From: Bacteroidota bacterium
GTDB taxonomy: Bacteria > Bacteroidota > UBA10030 > UBA6906
DNA: 7,118 nt
Assembly (NCBI GenBank): GCA_016844425.1
Contig: JAERML010000079.1
Location: 1 to 7,118 of the forward strand
Direction: 5' to 3'
In this document: one piece after another, positions 1-4,660 of the stretch
Layout of the letters: every line of letters starts with the position of its first letter
Position numbering within the stretch: position 1 is the first letter of the stretch
Program-made: the position numbers and the translations under genes
The notes under the pieces: generated by a model
The model's database searches: none
What the model was told of the DNA's origin: nothing
What the model saw: the letters and a program-made list of their open reading frames with translations, nothing else

Positions 1-624
1 ATCGACACTAAAACGACTGAACAGCACTTTCCTGGCGAGCGAGAACCCGTTTGTATGTAGACCCGTCGATGGAATCCCGATCAACACATCACCGCTTCGG
101 ATGCGTTTGCCATCGATAATCTCTTTTTTTTCCACCACGCCGACAATCGTACCCGCGAGATCGTACTCGTCGTCCCTGTACATCCCCGGCATTTCTGCGG
201 TCTCGCCTCCTACCAGTGAGCATTGGTTTTCCTTGCACGCCTTAACAAACCCGCTTAATACTTGCGCTGCAACATCTGCATTCAGCCTTCCGGTTGCGAA
301 GTAGTCAAGAAAGTAGAGCGGCTTGGCCCCACAGACGAGAATGTCGTTAACACAGTGGTTCACGAGATCCTGACCTACCGTATCGTGGCGGCCCATCATC
401 TGTGCAACGAGCAGCTTCGTGCCGACACCATCGACGCTTGTTACCAGTACAGGAGACTTGTATTTGGGGAACCGTGCGTCGAAGAATGCTCCGAAAGCCC
501 CGACGTCGCCGAGGACAGACTTCGAATATGTAGATCGGACGGACCGCCTTATTTGGTCGACCAACCGGTCGCCCTCTGCGATATTGACGCCCGCTTCGGC
601 GTAGGTAGTTGTCAACTTAACCAT
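1..624 (-). CDS. purM: Phosphoribosylformylglycinamidine cyclo-ligase (AIR synthetase), 3'-truncated by the window edge
   Basis: PurM catalyses the ATP-dependent closure of formylglycinamidine ribonucleotide to aminoimidazole ribonucleotide, the fifth step of de novo purine synthesis, in the cytoplasm. Reading the minus strand from the ATG at 624-622 gives 208 uninterrupted codons to the window edge; the family is usually about 330-350 residues, so roughly the last 40 % lies outside. Seen in the translation: DGVGTK at residues 65-70, the [21 protein letters not shown] segment at about 92-112, GGETAEMPG at 139-147, and [21 protein letters not shown] at about 178-198, all hallmarks of PurM in the correct order and spacing. 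The start fits the family N-terminus ([13 protein letters not shown]) and is preceded by a purine-rich GAGAGAGA. It is transcribed divergently from the FAH-family gene. No other purine gene is in the window, so an operon cannot be judged. Identification is very secure. Confidence 0.96.
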   Translation of the reverse strand, partial: MVKLTTTYAEAGVNIAEGDRLVDQIRRSVRSTYSKSVLGDVGAFGAFFDARFPKYKSPVLVTSVDGVGTKLLVAQMMGRHDTVGQDLVNHCVNDILVCGAKPLYFLDYFATGRLNADVAAQVLSGFVKACKENQCSLVGGETAEMPGMYRDDEYDLAGTIVGVVEKKEIIDGKRIRSGDVLIGIPSTGLHTNGFSLARKVLFSRFSVD

Positions 625-649
625 TCTCTCTCAACCAAAACTTAATGTG

Positions 650-680
650 CAAAAGTAGATATTATCCAAGACACTTGCAA
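650..680 (-). promoter_or_regulatory. Candidate promoter for purM
   Basis: On the minus strand the sequence TACTTTTG (657-650) matches the Bacteroidetes-type -7 element TAnnTTTG. A TTG (680-678) lies 20 bases upstream as a possible -33 element. The -7 element ends 25 bases before the purM ATG. An overlapping E. coli-like TAATAT (664-659) with a weak TTGGCT 15 bases upstream is an alternative. This is motif matching by eye only, and which sigma factor type applies depends on the unconfirmed taxonomy. Confidence 0.35.
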
Positions 681-727
681 GCCAACGAAAACGAGTCGCA
701 GACTTTTTTAGATTGCTGAGTTTACAC

Positions 728-756
728 TTGCTAAAGTTCCCTCACCTAACTATATT
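728..756 (+). promoter_or_regulatory. Candidate promoter for the FAH-parA-M23 gene run
   Basis: TTGCTA (728-733) and TATATT (751-756) are separated by exactly 17 bases, a good sigma-70-like -35/-10 pair. Transcription would begin near 763, leaving a leader of about 24 bases before the ATG at 787. It is the best plus-strand promoter candidate I could see in the divergent region, and the close spacing downstream means it could serve several genes. No Shine-Dalgarno motif is evident in the short leader. Confidence 0.4.
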
Positions 757-786
757 CTTAACGTCTGCAATGGTAATTTGCTTTTG

Positions 787-1458
787 ATGAGCACGCTTAG
801 GTTTCTGGATTCCGATAGAACAGTTTCAGTCGGAAAGATACTTTGTCTAGGAAGAAACTACGCTGCGCATGCAAAGGAGATGCATGCCGAGAGTCCCGAG
901 GCTCCAATTGTGTTCCTGAAGCCGGCTTCTGCTGTTATTCAAAGTGGCGGCACGGTGATCATCCCGACCATTTCAAACGACCTTCATCATGAAGTTGAAA
1001 TGGTGATTGTGATTGGAAAGAGGGGGGCGAGCATCCCGATGCATCAAGCGTATCATCATATTGACGGATACGCGGTCGGTCTCGACATGACTTTGCGGGA
1101 TGTACAGGCAGAGGCGAAGAAGAAGGGACTCCCTTGGAGTGTGGCAAAAGGGTTCGATACCTCTGCTCCTGTTTCTACAATTGTGCGAAGGGAGCAGGTA
1201 CTTGATCCTCACAATTTGGACATCTCGCTGAAGGTAAACGGAGAATTGCGGCAGCATTCAAACACACGGGAGATGATTTTTCGCGTTGACTACCTGGTAT
1301 CGTATTTGTCTTCCTTATTTACGCTTGAACCGGGTGATCTGATCTTCACGGGAACGCCGGAAGGAGTTGGCCGGGTGGTTCCCGGTGACGTTCTCGAAGC
1401 TGAACTAGAATCGGTAGGTGTGGTGCGCGTGGGTGTGGGCAAAAAAACAATGCACTAA
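787..1458 (+). CDS. Fumarylacetoacetate hydrolase (FAH) family protein
   Basis: This is a 223-residue single-domain FAH-family enzyme, a compact size typical of the YcgM/FAHD1-like branch. Members use Mg2+ or Mn2+ to cleave, decarboxylate or isomerise 2-oxo acid type substrates (acylpyruvates, fumarylpyruvate, oxaloacetate, homoprotocatechuate-pathway intermediates); the substrate here cannot be told from sequence. Seen: the N-Y-x-x-H-x-x-E signature at residues 24-31 (H28 and E31 the likely catalytic pair), metal ligands E69 and E71 in HHEVE with D100 in GYAVGLDMT, lysine K121 in AKGFDTSAP, and the closing GDLIFTGTPEGVG at 183-195. All key residues are present, so it should be active. ATG 787 is preferred over an in-frame TTG at 778 because it is the first standard start and leaves a family-like N-terminus; no clear ribosome-binding site supports either. 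It is followed after 15 bases by the ParA gene. No aromatic-degradation genes lie nearby. Its G+C looks lower than that of valS in the stretches I counted. Confidence 0.93.
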   Translation: MSTLRFLDSDRTVSVGKILCLGRNYAAHAKEMHAESPEAPIVFLKPASAVIQSGGTVIIPTISNDLHHEVEMVIVIGKRGASIPMHQAYHHIDGYAVGLDMTLRDVQAEAKKKGLPWSVAKGFDTSAPVSTIVRREQVLDPHNLDISLKVNGELRQHSNTREMIFRVDYLVSYLSSLFTLEPGDLIFTGTPEGVGRVVPGDVLEAELESVGVVRVGVGKKTMH

Positions 1459-1748
1459 GAGGTCTCTAGAAACATGGCACGCATAATTGCAGTTGCACTT
1501 CCCAAGGGAGGTGTCGGAAAAACAACCACTGCGGTGAACCTCGCCGCAAGTCTCGCCGTCGCAGAACAGCGAACACTTCTGATCGACATGGACTCATTTG
1601 GGGCTTCAGGCCTTTCCCTTGGGTTCACAGAAGGAAACATCAAGGCAGGGATGTTTGAGGTCTTCAACTTCGTCTCAGGCTTGAACAACGCCGTCCACAA
1701 GACGGAGCTTTCATTCCTGGATTTTGTTCCGTCCAATATACAATCGCT

Positions 1749-1752
1749 CCAG
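1749..1752 (+). other. Frameshift site in the ParA gene
   Basis: In the upstream frame the codon at 1747-1749 (CTC) completes VPSNIQSL. In the downstream frame the codon at 1752-1754 (GAT) begins DEERFMRLADN. Only two bases (1750-1751, CA) lie between, so one base is missing relative to a continuous ParA frame. No homopolymer and no X-XXY-YYZ slippery heptamer is present here, so programmed -1 frameshifting is not supported. Confidence 0.8.
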
Positions 1753-1754
1753 AT

Positions 1755-1769
1755 GAGGAGCGGTTCATG
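1755..1769 (+). promoter_or_regulatory. Possible internal ribosome-binding site and ATG restart inside the broken ParA gene
   Basis: GAGGAG (1755-1760) lies six bases before the in-frame ATG at 1767-1769, a strong Shine-Dalgarno arrangement. Ribosomes could therefore start the 175-residue C-terminal part separately, overlapping the 107-residue N-terminal product by 31 bases. The same bases encode the EE of DEERFM, so the match may be coincidental coding sequence. Confidence 0.35.
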
Positions 1770-2307
1770 CGACTGGCAGACAACAGATCAATTCTGAAGA
1801 ATGCCTTACGTGGCGTCGCACAACAATACGACTATGTCATTATCGATTGTCCCCCTCTGTTGCGTGGCCTCTCCACCAATGCACTCACTGCAGCCGACTC
1901 GGTTCTTCTCCCGGTGAAGGCCGGCCACTTTTCGCTCGATGCTGTGGATAAGCTCTTCAAATATCTGGAGTGGATGCGCGACGTCGCCAACAAGAACCTC
2001 GAGGTGGAAGGGATCTTGCTCACCATGCATGAGCCCAACACGCGTGTCACGGACATCACCGTGCGCGAACTCCGCTCCAAGTATCACCAGCACATGTTTG
2101 AGACCATCATCCCCAAGAACACCATCCTGAGTGAGGCAAGCTTCTACGGCAAGCCGGCGATTCTCTACAATGTGAATTCACGTGGGTCGGCGGCCTACCT
2201 CGCGCTCGCCCGTGAGATTATCGCTCGACAATCCCAGCGGATGGCATCCTCCATCCAACCCACCATCACACAACAATTCGGTCAGCAGGGATAGTGGACA
2301 CAAGCGA

Positions 2308-4593
2308 ATGATGGGAAAGCTGTTCTACACCACGCTCGGTATCGGGCTTGTCGCCCTCCTGGTTTCACTCTCGGTCGCCCGACATTCAGAAACGCTGCTT
2401 CACCCCATCCAGCCTCCGCCAACAGCAACACCCAACCCGTACGATTCCATCCGAACTGATCTCTCGGATTACTCCTGGCCTACCGATGCCGGCCGTGTGA
2501 TGACTTCAACATTCGCTGAGTTCCGCCGGTCGCACTTCCACGGCGGGATTGATGTGAGCACTGGGAACAGAACCGGCTACCGCGTCTTTGCCACACGCGA
2601 TGGCTACGTTGCCCGCATCAGTGTCAGCCCGGACGGGTACGGCAAGATGCTCTACGTACGGCACTACGACGGCTACTACACCACCTATGCACACCTCGCA
2701 CGGTTCAATAAGGAGATTAGCGCACGTGTCGCACAAGAGCAAGCACGGCGGGAATGTTATCCGGTTTCCATTGAGTGTACGCCGACGGAGTTCCCGGTGC
2801 GCAAAGGAGACATCATTGCCTACACCGGCGACACCGGAGTGGGAACACCCCATCTTCACTTCGAGATTCGGGATGTGAACCTGAACCCTGTAAACCCGCT
2901 CCTCGGTGAAAACATCAACGCAACGGACAACATCGCCCCCGCATTCAGACGGGTCGCCATTACTCCTCTGGGTGAGGAATCAATGGTGGACCGGACATGG
3001 CAGCCACGGATATTCAACGCCAGACTCGTGAAAGGAAACCGCTATCGCATCGCAGAGACCGTCCAGCTCACAGGAACGATAGGAATGGCGGTGGAGGTGC
3101 GTGACCGTTCGAACGGCTCGCATTACAAGCATGGCGTCTATAGCCACAAGCTGTACATTGACGACACACTTGTCTATGCGGTGCAACTAGACCGAGTCCC
3201 CGGGAAGGAAGCCCATCAGATCGGGCTTTATTATGACTGGTCACTCCTCGACCGCGGTCGCGGCCGGTTCGAGAAGCTCTACATGGATTCCCAGAACGAT
3301 CTCCCTTTCTATAAGCCGAAGGCCAATGGTGCTGGCGTGATCCACACCGGTGAGTTTGCTGAAGGTCCTCACGAGTTTCGTATCGTTTCGACTGACTTCA
3401 ATAACAACAGCTCCGAGCTTGACGGGAGACTAATTCTCAACCACGCCCCCGATTTTGACATTGACAAGTCACACGACAGTCTCAGGCTGACGTTCGATGA
3501 CATCACGCACGTCAGCAAGATACTTCTCTATGCCAAACGTCATGGTCAGTCCGATTGGACCTTGAAGACAATGACACCCGAAGGATACGCGAATGGAAAC
3601 CTGATCGACATCGGCTATCTGAAGGAGAGAGCTGACGTTGTGAAAGTGGTAGCTGAGAACGCCTGGGGTACCCGCTCACTCCCACGGTTCCATTTCATTC
3701 ACAAGCCCGAGGGAAATAACGGCGCGCTTTTCATTGAGCGTGAAGTCGGACCCGATTTCGTTCGCGTGATTGTCCGCGCATCCCAGCCGATCACCTCGGC
3801 CCCAAGGGTCTTCATCTACGAAGGATCCGACAAACGAACCATCACACTCCGGGCGATTGACATCGATGAGTACGTCGGCACATTTCGCCCGAGCAACCAT
3901 ATGGGCATGCGCCGCCTTGTTGCCGAAGCAGAGGTCAACGGTCGGGCAGTGACTTCGAACGATGAGTTTGATATGTTCCCCCTCCGTCCGCAACATTCCG
4001 GCACGATTGAACTTGACGGAGGGAACCTCCTTCTCTCGTACGATTCGTCCTCGGTGTTCAAGACTGTCCTGATGCAGATGACAAAACATCTCGACGATGA
4101 CGAAGTGCACTACACCCTGATGCCTGAAAACACCGTGCTGAACAAACCGATCAGGGTAAGCGTGACGGTCAACCCGGCAAAGCGCGGACAGGGTCTCTTC
4201 TTCCACGGACTTGGGGGCATGGAATTTCTCTCATCATCGAACCAGGGCTCCGAGACACGACTTCAAGGAACGATCAGCAGGACACTGGGAGATCTTTCAG
4301 TCATGGTTGATGACACTCCGCCACACATTTCGCGTCTGAACATCGCCAGAACCTCAAGCAGACGACCCGTCATCACTTTTCACTACGGCGACAACCTCTC
4401 CGGCGTTGAATATAACGAGCTAAAAATGTACATTGACAGTGCAGTCGTCATACCTGAAATAGATGGCGAGCATCGTCGGGCAATCTACCAGGTCAATGAC
4501 CCGCTGGAGCGGGGTTCCCACCACCTCACGATTCGCATCACGGACAAGATGGGCAACACCAGCGAAGTGGAACGCCGGTTCACCGTTCGGTAG
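2308..4593 (+). CDS. Exported M23 family zinc metallopeptidase with long C-terminal beta-rich region
   Basis: This 761-residue protein has a hydrophobic N-terminal segment (about residues 6-23, no lipobox cysteine), so it is probably exported or membrane-anchored. The M23 (LytM/lysostaphin-type) domain spans about 58-200. Zinc ligands are H78 and D82 in HGGID and H184 in HLHFEI; H129 (YAHL) and H182 are the expected catalytic histidines, so the site is complete. M23 enzymes cleave peptide cross-links in peptidoglycan, or occasionally other proteins. Between H129 and H182 is an expanded loop containing C150 and C157, the only cysteines in the protein. Residues 200-761 have no motif I recognise until a final Ig-like stretch (about 668-761: DDTPP, then GSHHLTIRITDKMGNTSE). 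The ATG at 2308 is chosen over an in-frame GTG at 2182 because the extension would overlap the ParA C-terminus and precede the signal segment with a proline- and serine-rich tail. It begins 13 bases after the ParA stop; valS follows after 64 bases. Confidence 0.92.
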   Translation: MMGKLFYTTLGIGLVALLVSLSVARHSETLLHPIQPPPTATPNPYDSIRTDLSDYSWPTDAGRVMTSTFAEFRRSHFHGGIDVSTGNRTGYRVFATRDGYVARISVSPDGYGKMLYVRHYDGYYTTYAHLARFNKEISARVAQEQARRECYPVSIECTPTEFPVRKGDIIAYTGDTGVGTPHLHFEIRDVNLNPVNPLLGENINATDNIAPAFRRVAITPLGEESMVDRTWQPRIFNARLVKGNRYRIAETVQLTGTIGMAVEVRDRSNGSHYKHGVYSHKLYIDDTLVYAVQLDRVPGKEAHQIGLYYDWSLLDRGRGRFEKLYMDSQNDLPFYKPKANGAGVIHTGEFAEGPHEFRIVSTDFNNNSSELDGRLILNHAPDFDIDKSHDSLRLTFDDITHVSKILLYAKRHGQSDWTLKTMTPEGYANGNLIDIGYLKERADVVKVVAENAWGTRSLPRFHFIHKPEGNNGALFIEREVGPDFVRVIVRASQPITSAPRVFIYEGSDKRTITLRAIDIDEYVGTFRPSNHMGMRRLVAEAEVNGRAVTSNDEFDMFPLRPQHSGTIELDGGNLLLSYDSSSVFKTVLMQMTKHLDDDEVHYTLMPENTVLNKPIRVSVTVNPAKRGQGLFFHGLGGMEFLSSSNQGSETRLQGTISRTLGDLSVMVDDTPPHISRLNIARTSSRRPVITFHYGDNLSGVEYNELKMYIDSAVVIPEIDGEHRRAIYQVNDPLERGSHHLTIRITDKMGNTSEVERRFTVR
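4164..4183 (+). repeat. 20-bp exact direct repeat, copy in the M23 gene
   Basis: The 20 bases here recur exactly at 4762-4781, in the same codon phase, encoding TVNPAK in both proteins (residues 620-625 here). The flanking bases differ on both sides. Confidence 0.8.
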
Positions 4594-4646
4594 TCCGCCC
4601 CAGGCCGCTTCATTTGTTTTCTCGCCATTCCGACCACCGTAATATT

Positions 4647-4660
4647 GGAGTCTCTCTTTG
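4647..4660 (+). promoter_or_regulatory. Ribosome-binding site and TTG start of valS
   Basis: GGAG (4647-4650) sits seven bases before the TTG at 4658-4660. An in-frame TAA at 4640-4642 rules out an earlier start, and no ATG or GTG occurs in frame before the conserved YSPGDVETKWYAYW region, so this TTG is the only start that gives a full N-terminus. It may lower initiation efficiency compared with ATG. Confidence 0.8.

Larger units (their letters stand above)
1474..2294 (+). pseudogene. ParA/Soj family ATPase, reading frame interrupted by an apparent single-base deletion
   Basis: Joined across the frameshift, this is a 273-residue ParA-type ATPase, the usual length for small Soj/ParA proteins without an N-terminal HTH domain. 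These Walker ATPases dimerise on ATP, bind DNA nonspecifically and position DNA or protein cargo. The first part (1474-1749) has the deviant Walker A PKGGVGKTTT with signature lysine K11 and P-loop lysine K16, then LLIDMDS (D38, D40). The second part (from 1752) has DEERFMRLADN, Walker B YDYVIIDCPP (D125 in the joined numbering), LPVKAGHFSLDAV, and the C-terminal IPKNTILSEASFYGKPAILYNVNSRG motif. The first frame runs on to a TGA at 1795-1797 as an unrelated tail; the second is open from before 1752 to the TAG at 2292-2294. AAGAGG (1457-1462) precedes the ATG by 11 bases. Both halves are otherwise intact, which favours a recent mutation or a base-calling error over an old pseudogene. No parB is adjacent. 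The family call is secure; the state of the gene is not. Confidence 0.88.

Noticed and set aside
262..645. A 127-codon plus-strand open frame across the purM region
   Set aside because: The opposite strand encodes an unmistakable PurM through this stretch; the plus-strand translation is cysteine-rich and resembles no family.
778..786. Alternative TTG start of the FAH-family gene
   Set aside because: It adds only three residues, has no better ribosome-binding site, and the ATG at 787 is the standard start.
1740..1760. Programmed -1 ribosomal frameshift in the ParA gene
   Set aside because: There is no slippery heptamer at the junction and no evident downstream stem; ParA families are not known to need recoding.
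2182..2307. N-terminal extension of the M23 protein from an in-frame GTG at 2182
   Set aside because: It would overlap the last 113 bases of the ParA gene and place 42 polar residues before the hydrophobic export segment; the ATG at 2308 gives a normal signal-type N-terminus.
3676..4206. A 176-codon minus-strand open frame inside the M23 gene
   Set aside because: It is antisense to the M23 protein, has no recognisable domain, and has no promoter or ribosome-binding context.
4614..4645. Possible valS promoter, TTGTTT with TAATAT at 4640-4645
   Set aside because: The spacer is 20 bases, too long for a good sigma-70 promoter, and TAATAT would lie within a few bases of the valS ribosome-binding site, giving almost no leader.
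4594..4657. Rho-independent terminator between the M23 gene and valS
   Set aside because: No G+C-rich inverted repeat followed by a T run was found in these 64 bases.
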